Assembly: GCA_963974345.1 (NCBI GenBank)
Contig: CAXBBW010000011.1
Span: 86,227-150,226, forward strand
Origin: RHLJ01 sp963974345
GTDB lineage: Bacteria > Bacteroidota > Rhodothermia > Balneolales > Balneolaceae
DNA length: 64,000 nt
Direction of reading: 5' to 3'
Part shown: piece after piece, positions 26,435 through 35,832 of the stretch
How positions within the stretch are numbered: position 1 is the first letter of the stretch
How the letters are laid out: every line of letters begins with the position of its first letter
Notes under the pieces: generated by a model
What the model was told of the DNA's origin: nothing
Database searches by the model: none
The model's input: only the letters and a program-made list of their open reading frames with translations
Made by a program: the position numbers and the translations under genes

Positions 26435-29400
26435 TTACTTAATAAGTGCAATTTTTCCGGTTTTAGTGCCCACACCTGGTGCCTCTAAGTGGTAGTAATA
26501 AACTCCATAAGCCACTTCTAGGTTTTCTCTAGTTCTTAAATCCCAATCCACAAAGCCTCTATCTATACTGCTATCATGCTTGAGTTCTTTTACTAGATCT
26601 CCCCGAACACTAAAAATTCGGATGATAGAATTTGCTGGTACATTTTGGAATTGGATTTTTCTTTCGCCCCTACCACTCGTTATTGTTGGTGGTAATTTCC
26701 CTTCCCAACTTGCTGCTGCTACATATGGATTTGGAACTACTCTAATATTATCCAATTGTGTTTTTGCTAGATCTTCATCTACATTAGAAGATGATGTTGT
26801 ATATCGAAAAGTATCGTTAGATCGAAAGGATTTATAGGTACTGATTGTATATATATCTCCTGGTTCTGGTAAATCACCTGTTGGCACTCTACCAGCTCCA
26901 ATTACATTTTCATATCTGATTCTAAATTCGTAGGTAACATTTAGTGAATCTCCAAAAGTATCATAAATATAAACAAACTCTCGATCCCCTAACCGACCAT
27001 CCGCTGTACCTTGAGTTTCATCTAGTGCAAAGGGTACATCTACTCCTTTTGTAGCATTTCTTACCTTAAAATAGGTGGGAACTGCAGGAGTATTTCTTGC
27101 CTGGAAACCAGAACCATTTACGGTATCTAAAGAAGTAGCTACTATTTCATCAGAAAAAATAATTTCATAATCATAGGGAGCTTTAATTCCATTAAACTGC
27201 CAAAAAGGGCTATTACTTAAAACACCTTCTCGAACTAATACTTCAATTTTTCCCTCAGGGTTATTCCATGATGACATATCAGAATTAACTCGATTAACAT
27301 CATTTTGAAATGCTACTCGCATTCCATCAAAAATATTAGATTCAGATGAAGATATCGAAGCGCCTTCGAGTAAAAGGTTGCCATCTGCTGTAACAGAATA
27401 AGTAGCCGCTGAAAGTTCTTCACCATCGAAAGTAATCTCATATTCTGTATTATCCCCTAAAAATAAAGGATCTAAAACTTCTACAAAAACTCCTCCAGTA
27501 GCATCACCTGAAGCTTGAACTATTTCACCAGTAACGGCTCCTGCTTGATATCCTAATACGGTAGTATTTGGTTCAACTTCAACCACATTGATATCTGTTA
27601 TTACGGAACCATCTTCCCTCACAGTAACAGAAAAATTATTTTCAGCAGGAAAGAAATCCACGCTTCCACGATCGTAACTAACTAATGCATAGTAGTATTT
27701 TTGCCCGTTTACCACATTAGTATCAACAAAAGAATGTGCCAAACCGGAATCTTCTCCCAAAAAGAACGGTACTCCTCTAACTCTGTCTGCTAAGTCAGGG
27801 TTGTAAATATATATCGGGTCTTGATTTCCAGCTGAAGTGTCTTCACTTGCTTGCCATAATCCTTTTATTCCATTATCTAAATCGAACTGTGCATAAGGTT
27901 TAAGAAGGGCATCGTTACCAAAAGCATCTGTAATTCTATCAGGATCTAAGAAATTAGGGTCTGTACTTTTAAAAATTTTATAACCTTCGAAATCTTTTCC
28001 AAGTACAGGATCTTCACTGTCTTCAGAAATACTATTCCAGTACAAAGTAACTTTCTCATCACCAACTGCAGCTTTTAATGTTGGCTTCTCAGGAGGTCGT
28101 GCGAAATTATAATTCCTATCATAAATTTCCTGAATAGTCTTCACATTGTTTGTAATGTTTGCTAAGTCTTCACCAAATACTAAGGCTAATGAAAACCTAA
28201 GAGTTTGACCCGGCTCTAATCTGAAATATCCTGAGCTAAATATAAAGTCACCATCTACCCCACCAGCAGCTTGATCAGTTGACAATTGTTCATTTGGAGT
28301 AAAGAAACCAGGTGACATCGCGCTCCAAACTGTTGCATCATTACTTAACACTACAGCACCCGGAGGAGTGAAGTAATAGAAACTTGATAATCCAACTTGA
28401 TCTGTTTCGTCTTTATCTAAACCATCGAAATTAGGCTCTCCATTTGTTGGTCTTCCATCACCTTCTCCTGTATCACCTGTACCCGCTCTACCATCAGCCC
28501 CAACATCATTTGTAATAGGATCCCAGTCACCATCATTATCAATTCCATCATCACCAGCTTCATCAATCATGGTGTTCTTAAATCCAAAATTAATAGAATC
28601 TTGAAGTGTTGGAACCCCATTTCCTACAGCATTAGCAAATCCTACATAATTTGTATACCGGAGGGCAGGAAGTGTGATTACCTCTCCAGAAATAGCCTGC
28701 TGCCTTCTTTCAAAATGTAGTCGAATATCTTCATCGATTAGTCCATCTAAATCTTGATCAATTAAATCTTTTTCGGTTACGGTAACAAAATCTGTTCTGT
28801 TTTGGATGGTTTTCTTAGGCTCAACCAATGTCATGCCAGGGGTGAGATTATATTCAATCCCTTGAGAGACAACTGTTAATGGCCCATTTGGCATTAGTAC
28901 ATATGAGCGTTCTCCTGTTTGCAAATCAATTGTAACAATAGGATCTCCTTCATTTATTACTCTATCTTCGAAATCAGAACTGATGAAGGTATTATTAGTT
29001 CCCGCAAAAGCTGGGTTCACGTATGGAAATCCATCCACATTTGTTATTGATGGGTCACCATCACCATCGTTATCAATACCATCATTTGGATCTCCTGGGC
29101 TTTCCATAAATGCATACCCAACATATCCAACATCATTTCCATCAGCATTGGTAGCATCGGCATCCCACGAGTACACAATTTTATTGGCTTGATCAAAAAA
29201 GGCTAAATCATCCTGAGTATCACCACTTCCACTAACACCACTTTCACCAGCTGCAGTACCAACTGCAAGTCCAACCGATACCCTTGGGTAAGTTGTAGTA
29301 CTGGTATTGGTTAACTCATAGATATAAAACATTGCATCTTGTGCAAGAAACTGGCTCCATTGTAACCCTCTAACTCCCATTGCCAGACCTTGTCCGTTTC

Positions 29401-30052
29401 TGGTTTCATCTGTTGAATCAGGTAAAAAACCATGTCTTTCCTGCATAAAACGATCGTTATGATCATCGGTATAAAAATAAGTCTCGAAATCGGCATTAAA
29501 TATATCTCTACCAAAAAAACCATTCCATTCAGCGTTTCCAGATGGATCTACCCAAGTAGGTTGATCAGGCCATCTTTCTGGCCAAGTATATGGATCTGTA
29601 CTTATTGCGGGGCGATCATTAATACCGTCGTTGTTAGCAAAACCACCCATAGGTTCAAAGCCCCAGAAGTCAACTTCACCTGGTCTTGGACCTTGACCTG
29701 CTCTTGGACCTCGGTTAGTAAGTGTATGCTGAATTAACGTATCAGCTACGCCATCATTATCAGTATCTACTGGCACTTCAAGAGCGATAACAGGAGAAAC
29801 ATCACCAATATAATTTACATCCGAACCTCTTGGCCATTCACCTCTAGCTTCACCAACGCCACCTAATAATCCATTATTAAAAAATGTGATTAATACTCTG
29901 TTGCCATCTGATGTTGAACTTTTCTCATAGTTTCTGCTTGATCTGTACTGAGGATTTCTTAGAAATTCAGGGATACTAGCTTGCTGAGCTTGAACATAGC
30001 TTTGCATCAAAAAGGCTATTATAAATACGCTAATAAGCTTTCTAATTATCAT
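26435..30052 (-). CDS. Large secreted T9SS-type cargo protein (1205 residues)
   Basis: A signal peptide (ending QSYVQAQ) starts a 1205-residue exported protein. The first half has several Asp-rich motifs of calcium-binding type (VDTDNDGVAD, GIDNDGDGDPS, DQDLDGLIDED, GIDNDGDWDP). A fibronectin III-like domain lies near residues 655-760 (KPTLKAAVGDEKVTLYWNS). The last 100 residues are a FlgD/T9SS-type C-terminal domain (IRVVPNPYVAAASWEGKLPP, ending GKIALIK). No catalytic motif was recognised. It follows the TonB-dependent receptor by 25 bases, where a sus operon would carry susD. It may be the surface partner of that receptor. Confidence 0.75.
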   Translation of the reverse strand: MIIRKLISVFIIAFLMQSYVQAQQASIPEFLRNPQYRSSRNYEKSSTSDGNRVLITFFNNGLLGGVGEARGEWPRGSDVNYIGDVSPVIALEVPVDTDNDGVADTLIQHTLTNRGPRAGQGPRPGEVDFWGFEPMGGFANNDGINDRPAISTDPYTWPERWPDQPTWVDPSGNAEWNGFFGRDIFNADFETYFYTDDHNDRFMQERHGFLPDSTDETRNGQGLAMGVRGLQWSQFLAQDAMFYIYELTNTSTTTYPRVSVGLAVGTAAGESGVSGSGDTQDDLAFFDQANKIVYSWDADATNADGNDVGYVGYAFMESPGDPNDGIDNDGDGDPSITNVDGFPYVNPAFAGTNNTFISSDFEDRVINEGDPIVTIDLQTGERSYVLMPNGPLTVVSQGIEYNLTPGMTLVEPKKTIQNRTDFVTVTEKDLIDQDLDGLIDEDIRLHFERRQQAISGEVITLPALRYTNYVGFANAVGNGVPTLQDSINFGFKNTMIDEAGDDGIDNDGDWDPITNDVGADGRAGTGDTGEGDGRPTNGEPNFDGLDKDETDQVGLSSFYYFTPPGAVVLSNDATVWSAMSPGFFTPNEQLSTDQAAGGVDGDFIFSSGYFRLEPGQTLRFSLALVFGEDLANITNNVKTIQEIYDRNYNFARPPEKPTLKAAVGDEKVTLYWNSISEDSEDPVLGKDFEGYKIFKSTDPNFLDPDRITDAFGNDALLKPYAQFDLDNGIKGLWQASEDTSAGNQDPIYIYNPDLADRVRGVPFFLGEDSGLAHSFVDTNVVNGQKYYYALVSYDRGSVDFFPAENNFSVTVREDGSVITDINVVEVEPNTTVLGYQAGAVTGEIVQASGDATGGVFVEVLDPLFLGDNTEYEITFDGEELSAATYSVTADGNLLLEGASISSSESNIFDGMRVAFQNDVNRVNSDMSSWNNPEGKIEVLVREGVLSNSPFWQFNGIKAPYDYEIIFSDEIVATSLDTVNGSGFQARNTPAVPTYFKVRNATKGVDVPFALDETQGTADGRLGDREFVYIYDTFGDSLNVTYEFRIRYENVIGAGRVPTGDLPEPGDIYTISTYKSFRSNDTFRYTTSSSNVDEDLAKTQLDNIRVVPNPYVAAASWEGKLPPTITSGRGERKIQFQNVPANSIIRIFSVRGDLVKELKHDSSIDRGFVDWDLRTRENLEVAYGVYYYHLEAPGVGTKTGKIALIK

Positions 30053-30077
30053 GATTGGTTGCTATTAAAAATTAATT

Positions 30078-32765
30078 TTAAAATCTATATCTAAATCCAA
30101 GAACCATTCTTCTTGGTTCGTTGTAAAAATCTGGTCGTATATAATTCTGATCTAAGTAGAACTGATCTCCAATAAATGTTTTTGCTTCTTCATTTTTATA
30201 AAGCGAATAGGTAGCTCTACCTGTATCTCCAAAAATGCCACGTTCATTACCTTGATCTAACACATTATCTACCTTAGCATATATTTGGATACTCTGACTT
30301 TCATTTACTTTAATATCTTTAGTCACATTCAAATCAAGATTCGAAATTAAAGGTCTTCTTGCGCTATTAAGTGAAATTTCTGATGGGGGTGCAATACCAG
30401 TTGTAACACTTGAGAAATCCCTTGTATATGGAAACCCAGAACCTGCAGAGAATATTACTCCTGCTCCCCAACCAGTTTCAGTACGGTAAGAACCAGTTAC
30501 ATTTATTGTGTGAAGTTGATCCCAGTTCAATGGAACAATAACTTTTTCGAGTTGACCTTTAGCCGCTGCAGCATTGTACGCTTGACTTGGGTCAGATGAG
30601 TTACCTTGGGCAATCTGGAAGGTATAATCGGCCGTCATAAAAATATTCTTTCCGAAACTTTGATCGTATGCCAAAACTATCCCTTTAATAAATCCAAAAT
30701 CGGAATTGGTGATTATACCATATCGTGCAGAAGTTCCCCTTACTGAAATTGCATCGGTAGCAGTTCCTGCAAGATTTCTTATATCTCTAAAAAAAGCGGT
30801 TATTTCGATTGCAGATCGTGGAGTTAATTCTTGCTTAAAACCCAACTCGCCATTTACTGTTTTCTGAGGTTTTAGATTTGCATTCCCTAGTAATCCAATT
30901 AATCCAGATCCCCCACTATTCAATCTGAAATATGGATTTTGGTATAATAATGAGAAGTTAGGTATTTGAAAAAAGTGACCATATGAGAAATGAACGACTC
31001 CATTTTCTGATACAGGGAAAGCTATTCCTAAACGAGGACTTATTTTAAAACTTGATTCAGATTCCTTAAAAACTAAGCTTAAATCATCCGGACGTTGTTC
31101 AGCAAAAACTACGGATGGGCTGGTTGGATCTGTAAAAACATCGAATTTAGCATCAAAGTAATCGAAACGTACTCCAGCATTTATAATTAGGTTTCCTACT
31201 TCAACTTTATCCTGAATGTACCCAGAGAACTCGATCGGTTCTACGTTATAGGAACCATCATCAAATAGCCCAACTACTCCACTGTTATCATCAATAACTA
31301 TTGATGTTAAAGCATTTTGCTTTAGGTTATGGAACCTATACTCAACTCCAAGTTTAACCTGATTCTGATTATTTACCTGACTTGTTAAATCTAATTTAGC
31401 AATATAGGTATCGGTTTCTCTTTCATACCTACCATTATCAGTACCACCGATTCTGAAACTTGAAATTACATTCGAAGCTCTAATTCCAGCATATTCATTC
31501 GGTAAATAACGATCATCAAAAGGATCTTCAAATACGTACGATTCAAATTTTTTGTAACTATTTGAAATGCTAAAATCATAAAAGGTAGAGTTATTTAACA
31601 GATGGGTAATCTTAGCATAAAAACTCCGATTTAAGGTAAATTCATCTCTTGCAAAATTTGGCATAAACTTGTCTGTATGACTGTATCCACTCTTTCCTTC
31701 ATCTGTACCAATAATGCCATTAACTGCTAGCTTAACACCTTTTGCAATATCCCAAGTCAGTTTTAATTGACCATTTATTTTTTGATATGGATTCATACCT
31801 ACAAATGCTCCATCTCCTGAACCTAATGTATCAAGCAAAGCAATTTGACCAAGCTCGTTAACTCCTACATCATTCCTATCAAATATTTGTTGACCATAAA
31901 ACCAACCATCATTACTAAAATATCTTACTGAACTAAAAAACGATAGTTTTTCCTTAATGATTGGTCCACCAAAACTGGCTTCTAAATTTTGAACAGCTAA
32001 AGGATCTATTGCATCTATATTGGTAAATAGATTATCTCTAGTAGAAACATAATCTCCTAAAAATGAATTAATACTTCCTGTAAATTTATCTCCACCATCC
32101 TTAGTTACAATATTCACAATACCGCTCATTGCTTGACCATATTCGGCATTAAAAGCCCCAGTAACTACTTGCACTTCTTGTACTGATGAATTTTCAACTC
32201 CCGCTGAAAGACTTCCATCAAATGAATCAGTAACAGGTACTCCATCAACCCAATAACCAACTTCTCCAGTTCTCCCACCTCTAAAATGCCCATCAACTAC
32301 ACCAGCTTGCAATTCAACAACTTCACTAAAGTTTTCTACTGGAATTGCTTCAATTTCTTCTGCCCCAACAGAAGATAGACTAGCGGTTACATCTTTTCTT
32401 ACAAGCTCTCTTTGTGCAATAACTAAAACTTCTTCCCCTTCTAAGGTTTGTGGGGTTAACTGCACATTAATTTCTGTTGTTAAATCAATATTGATTCGAA
32501 CATCGCTTATTACAGTAGTATTATAGCCTATATATGAAACTCTTAAAGATACAGTACCTGGAGAAACAGCAAGAATAATATACTCACCATCAACGTTTGT
32601 AGCAGCGCCCTTTGTAGTACCCTCGATTAAAACGCTTCCTCCAATTATAGTTTCACCTGTTTCTGCATCAGTTATTACACCTCTTATTTTTCCATACTGT
32701 GCATGAAGCGATATTGAGAAAATGAGGCTTACAAAGAGCAGCGAAAATAGTTTTTTTCCTAACAT
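30078..32765 (-). CDS. TonB-dependent receptor of the glucan locus
   Basis: An 895-residue outer-membrane receptor. After a signal peptide comes a carboxypeptidase-like regulatory domain (residues about 25-110, IRGVITDAETGETIIGGSVL). A plug domain follows (about 125-225) with VQEVQVVTGAFNAEYGQAMS and GIVNIVTKDGG. A 22-strand barrel completes it, ending LGFRYRF with a terminal Phe. It should import glucan fragments across the outer membrane using TonB energy. It is shorter than typical SusC proteins and no SusD gene follows. It is the first gene of the locus, with a LacI-type operator directly upstream. Confidence 0.92.
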   Translation of the reverse strand: MLGKKLFSLLFVSLIFSISLHAQYGKIRGVITDAETGETIIGGSVLIEGTTKGAATNVDGEYIILAVSPGTVSLRVSYIGYNTTVISDVRINIDLTTEINVQLTPQTLEGEEVLVIAQRELVRKDVTASLSSVGAEEIEAIPVENFSEVVELQAGVVDGHFRGGRTGEVGYWVDGVPVTDSFDGSLSAGVENSSVQEVQVVTGAFNAEYGQAMSGIVNIVTKDGGDKFTGSINSFLGDYVSTRDNLFTNIDAIDPLAVQNLEASFGGPIIKEKLSFFSSVRYFSNDGWFYGQQIFDRNDVGVNELGQIALLDTLGSGDGAFVGMNPYQKINGQLKLTWDIAKGVKLAVNGIIGTDEGKSGYSHTDKFMPNFARDEFTLNRSFYAKITHLLNNSTFYDFSISNSYKKFESYVFEDPFDDRYLPNEYAGIRASNVISSFRIGGTDNGRYERETDTYIAKLDLTSQVNNQNQVKLGVEYRFHNLKQNALTSIVIDDNSGVVGLFDDGSYNVEPIEFSGYIQDKVEVGNLIINAGVRFDYFDAKFDVFTDPTSPSVVFAEQRPDDLSLVFKESESSFKISPRLGIAFPVSENGVVHFSYGHFFQIPNFSLLYQNPYFRLNSGGSGLIGLLGNANLKPQKTVNGELGFKQELTPRSAIEITAFFRDIRNLAGTATDAISVRGTSARYGIITNSDFGFIKGIVLAYDQSFGKNIFMTADYTFQIAQGNSSDPSQAYNAAAAKGQLEKVIVPLNWDQLHTINVTGSYRTETGWGAGVIFSAGSGFPYTRDFSSVTTGIAPPSEISLNSARRPLISNLDLNVTKDIKVNESQSIQIYAKVDNVLDQGNERGIFGDTGRATYSLYKNEEAKTFIGDQFYLDQNYIRPDFYNEPRRMVLGFRYRF

Positions 32766-33062
32766 TGTTGTGACTCTAACTTATTGACTAATACTTGCCT
32801 AATAAAATAATGAAAGCGCTTACATTATTTCAACTATAACTGAGTCTTTTTTTTTAGGAGTATGACAGTGTTTTAAATAGTTTAAAAACAATAACTAATA
32901 ACTTAAAGTTAATAGTTAATGACTTTTATTAGGAAAAAAGCCCTCTAAAGTGTCATTTAAGTACTAATTAAGTATTTTTTAAATTGAATTGATTAAATGT
33001 AAGAGGTTACATTTTTTATGAAACAAAGAGCAAAATTTGCGCATGAAGTCTTATCTTAATCC
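32766..33062. other. Intergenic promoter region of the glucan locus
   Basis: This 297-base AT-rich spacer holds the start of the glucan transcript. On the minus strand a TTG, the near-palindrome at 32811-32824 and a TATTTTA follow one another with about 21 bases between TTG and TATTTTA. That arrangement fits the spaced -33/-7 promoters of Bacteroidota, with the operator between the boxes. The remainder contains A/T runs and no open reading frame that I can support. Confidence 0.45.
32811..32824 (-). promoter_or_regulatory. LacI-family operator upstream of the TonB-dependent receptor
   Basis: TGAAAGCGCTTACA is a 14-base near-perfect palindrome (12 of 14 positions symmetric) with the central CG typical of LacI/GalR-family operators. 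It lies about 46 bases upstream of the receptor's start codon. The only LacI-family gene in the window is in the same locus, so it is the likely binding protein. Confidence 0.7.
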
Positions 33063-34280
33063 TTAATTGCTTCCGTAATTTTTAATAATATACTCGTCTA
33101 AAATCTTCCGAAACTCTTCTCCAATTTTATCCCCTTTTAGTGTGATCGAATGTTCACCATCTATATAAACAGGGGCTTTTGGTTCTTCGAAAGTACCTGG
33201 AAGTGAAATTCCAATATTTGCAGCTCGAGATTCTCCTGGACCGTTTACAACACATCCCATTACTGCAACATCCATTTCTTCAACACCTTCATATACCTCT
33301 CTCCACACTGGCATTGAATCTGAAATATAGTCCTGAATTTCTTCTGCAAGTTCTTGAAAATAGGTGCTTTTTGTTCGTCCACAACCTGGACATGAAGTTA
33401 CCTGAGGAAGAAAACTTCGAATATTAAGCGACTGAAGTACCTGTTGAGCAACTTGAACTTCAAGAGCTCTATCAGCGCCAGGTTGTGGTGTTAGAGATAC
33501 TCGAATTGTATCTCCAATACCTCTTTGTAATATTACTGATAGAGCTGTTGAACTAGCAACCATTCCTTTCATTCCCATTCCAGCTTCTGTAAGTCCAACA
33601 TGCAATGGATAAGGCACAACTTCAGCTAATCGGGTATAAACTTCAATAACATCTTGTACTCCAGACATCTTACAACTGATTATAATCTTATCTGATGCGA
33701 GACCAACTTCCTCTGCTATTGCTGAAGATCTTTTTGCACTTTCTATCATTGTATCGAACATGACTTCTTTTGCGGATCTTGGAATAGAAAGTTTACTGTT
33801 AATATCCATTTTTTCTGCTAGAAGCTGTTGATCTAGTGATCCCCAATTCACACCAATTCGTACAGGTTTATCATACTTTATGGCTTGTTCTACTATAGTT
33901 GAAAAGTTTTTATCTCTTGTTTTTGTACCCGTGTTCCCTGGATTTATGCGAAACTTGGCTAGCGCATTTGCCATATCAGGGTATTTTGTAAGCAGTACAT
34001 GGCCATTGTAATGGAAATCACCAATAATAGGAACTGTTACTCCTCTATTTAAGAGCTTTTCTTTTATGTAAGGAACCGCTTTAGCCGCAGCATCATTATT
34101 TACTGTGATGCGAACGAGCTCCGATCCTGAAAGATGTAAATGATCAATTTGATCTACTGTCTCATCAATATCAGCAGTGTCTGTGTTTGTCATTGATTGT
34201 ACAACAATTGGTGCATCTCCCCCAACTGGGATGCCACCTACCATCACCTGCGTTGACTTCCTTCTTTTAATCGATCCCAT
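33063..34280 (-). CDS. ispG: (E)-4-hydroxy-3-methylbut-2-enyl-diphosphate synthase
   Basis: A 405-residue IspG (GcpE), which makes HMBPP from MEcPP in the non-mevalonate isoprenoid pathway using a [4Fe-4S] cluster. Motifs include VQSMTNTDTADIDETVDQI, FRINPGNTG, VRIGVNWGSLD, and the cluster cysteines in SCPGCGRTKS and VMGCVVNGPGE. The length fits the single-module bacterial type. The protein is cytoplasmic. The rhomboid gene upstream ends 7 bases before it, so it may be co-transcribed. Confidence 0.96.
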   Translation of the reverse strand: MGSIKRRKSTQVMVGGIPVGGDAPIVVQSMTNTDTADIDETVDQIDHLHLSGSELVRITVNNDAAAKAVPYIKEKLLNRGVTVPIIGDFHYNGHVLLTKYPDMANALAKFRINPGNTGTKTRDKNFSTIVEQAIKYDKPVRIGVNWGSLDQQLLAEKMDINSKLSIPRSAKEVMFDTMIESAKRSSAIAEEVGLASDKIIISCKMSGVQDVIEVYTRLAEVVPYPLHVGLTEAGMGMKGMVASSTALSVILQRGIGDTIRVSLTPQPGADRALEVQVAQQVLQSLNIRSFLPQVTSCPGCGRTKSTYFQELAEEIQDYISDSMPVWREVYEGVEEMDVAVMGCVVNGPGESRAANIGISLPGTFEEPKAPVYIDGEHSITLKGDKIGEEFRKILDEYIIKNYGSN

Positions 34281-34286
34281 TTTGCC

Positions 34287-35150
34287 CTAATCCTTCTTAC
34301 TTAATTCAAATAGTTTTCTTTTTTCTTCGCTACTCAAAGCATCATATCCCTTTTTAGAAATCTTCTCTAGAATTTCATCTAATTCACTTTGATCTACTTC
34401 CTCAATAACCTCAGCATCAGTAACAATACTCATATTCTTATTCTTCTTTCTTTTAGGTTTCGAGGGGGTTGATGATTTGAACTTCCTAAATAGGTATTCG
34501 AAATATCTAGGTATTAAACTTAAATCAAATCCATTTCTGTGAGCTCTCATTAATAAAAACCCACCTAATGCCCCACCTAAATGTACGATACGAGCAACTT
34601 GCCCACCACTATTCAAAAACAGTACGTCCAGTACAATAAGTCCACTTACTACATACCTAGCCTCAATTGGCGGAAGTAAAAAAAGCATAATTGGTGTTCT
34701 AGGGAAAAGCATAGCAAAGGCAACCATAACTCCAAACACTGCTCCTGAAGCTCCTATTACAAGCGTAGGTGGAGACGCAAAACTAACTATTACATCTACA
34801 AGCGCTCCAAAAAGTCCAGCACCGATATAAATAGTTAGAAAACTTCTTGGTCCAAGTCGCTCTTCAACAGGACGACCCATCCACCACAGCCAAAGCATAT
34901 TGAATACGAAATGAAATATGTTCCCCATAGAATGGAGAAACATATAGGTAAATATTCTCCATGGTTGGGTTATGGTAACAAGAACATTTGTATCTAACCC
35001 AAGATATCTTGTTAGATCTATTCCAAGAATAAAAAAGCAGAAATATTGTGCTACTAAAACTATTGCATTTAGTAGAATGATAGTTCTAAGTGCGTCTGGC
35101 ATTGCCAAAAATCCTCGTTTAACACTATTACTAAAAGAATCGTAAGCCAT
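34287..35150 (-). CDS. Rhomboid-family intramembrane serine protease (longer paralogue)
   Basis: A 287-residue membrane protein with about six hydrophobic helices. The catalytic serine lies in VIGASGAVFGVMVAF and the histidine in VHLGGALGGFL. HSMGNIFHFVFNMLWLWWMG is the conserved HxxxN-type segment of helix 2. A charged cytoplasmic tail of about 70 residues follows (SKPKRKKNKN, then an acidic end). It cleaves membrane proteins within the bilayer; the target is unknown. A second, shorter rhomboid gene lies directly upstream with 40 bases between, suggesting a local duplication. Confidence 0.92.
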   Translation of the reverse strand: MAYDSFSNSVKRGFLAMPDALRTIILLNAIVLVAQYFCFFILGIDLTRYLGLDTNVLVTITQPWRIFTYMFLHSMGNIFHFVFNMLWLWWMGRPVEERLGPRSFLTIYIGAGLFGALVDVIVSFASPPTLVIGASGAVFGVMVAFAMLFPRTPIMLFLLPPIEARYVVSGLIVLDVLFLNSGGQVARIVHLGGALGGFLLMRAHRNGFDLSLIPRYFEYLFRKFKSSTPSKPKRKKNKNMSIVTDAEVIEEVDQSELDEILEKISKKGYDALSSEEKRKLFELSKKD

Positions 35151-35190
35151 AGTTAATCTAAATCAATGAAATTTGTTAATGGATAAACCA

Positions 35191-35832
35191 TTATTGCGCC
35201 GGCTTGTTTATTTTCCACATTTTAATAAGGATAAACCCAACTAACAAACCACCTAAGTGAGCAAAATGTGCCACACCACTATCTGATCTACTCAAACCTG
35301 AGAACAGTTCAATACCCCCATAAATGGCGACAAAATATTTTGCTTTAATTGGAATTGGAGGAAATAATAAAATGATGTATCTGTCTGGATACATCATTCC
35401 AAAAGCAAGTAAAATTCCGAATACAGCTCCTGAAGCTCCAATGGTATACGTGAAATAACCGCCTACTAACATATGGATTAACCCTGCTCCAATACCTGTT
35501 AGAAAATAATAGATCACAAACCGTTGGGTTCCCCACAGGTTTTCTACAGCTTGTCCAAATATCCAAAGAGCAAATAGATTAAAAAAGACATGACTTAAAT
35601 CAGCATGCAAAAACATATAAGTCACAAGCTGCCAAGGCATAAATGAAGGTGATGAACTTCCGCCGTCCAGTGACCAAAGCGCTCCAAATTGTGCAATGAT
35701 TTCTCCGAGAGGAGTCCATGCACCTGTAAACATGCTTTTGGTAATTAGAAAAATAATTCCGTTCGCAAAAAGTAAATACTTAATAGCCGGTGGAAAGACA
35801 GAAAATTGGGTATTTGGCTGAAATTGATTCAA
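35191..35832 (-). CDS. Rhomboid-family intramembrane serine protease (shorter paralogue)
   Basis: A 213-residue six-helix rhomboid. YTIGASGAVFGILLAFG holds the catalytic serine and VAHFAHLGGLLVGF the histidine. HADLSHVFFNLFALWIFG is the helix-2 signature. It starts at a TTG (35830-35832) that overlaps the TGA stop of the preceding flavoprotein gene (TTGA), the same junction seen at alr. It lacks the charged C-terminal tail of its neighbour. Substrate unknown. Confidence 0.92.
   Translation of the reverse strand: MNQFQPNTQFSVFPPAIKYLLFANGIIFLITKSMFTGAWTPLGEIIAQFGALWSLDGGSSSPSFMPWQLVTYMFLHADLSHVFFNLFALWIFGQAVENLWGTQRFVIYYFLTGIGAGLIHMLVGGYFTYTIGASGAVFGILLAFGMMYPDRYIILLFPPIPIKAKYFVAIYGGIELFSGLSRSDSGVAHFAHLGGLLVGFILIKMWKINKPAQ

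Noticed and set aside
30078..32765. SusC assignment with a SusD partner
   Set aside because: The receptor is shorter than typical SusC and no SusD-like protein is encoded next to it, so it is called only a TonB-dependent receptor.
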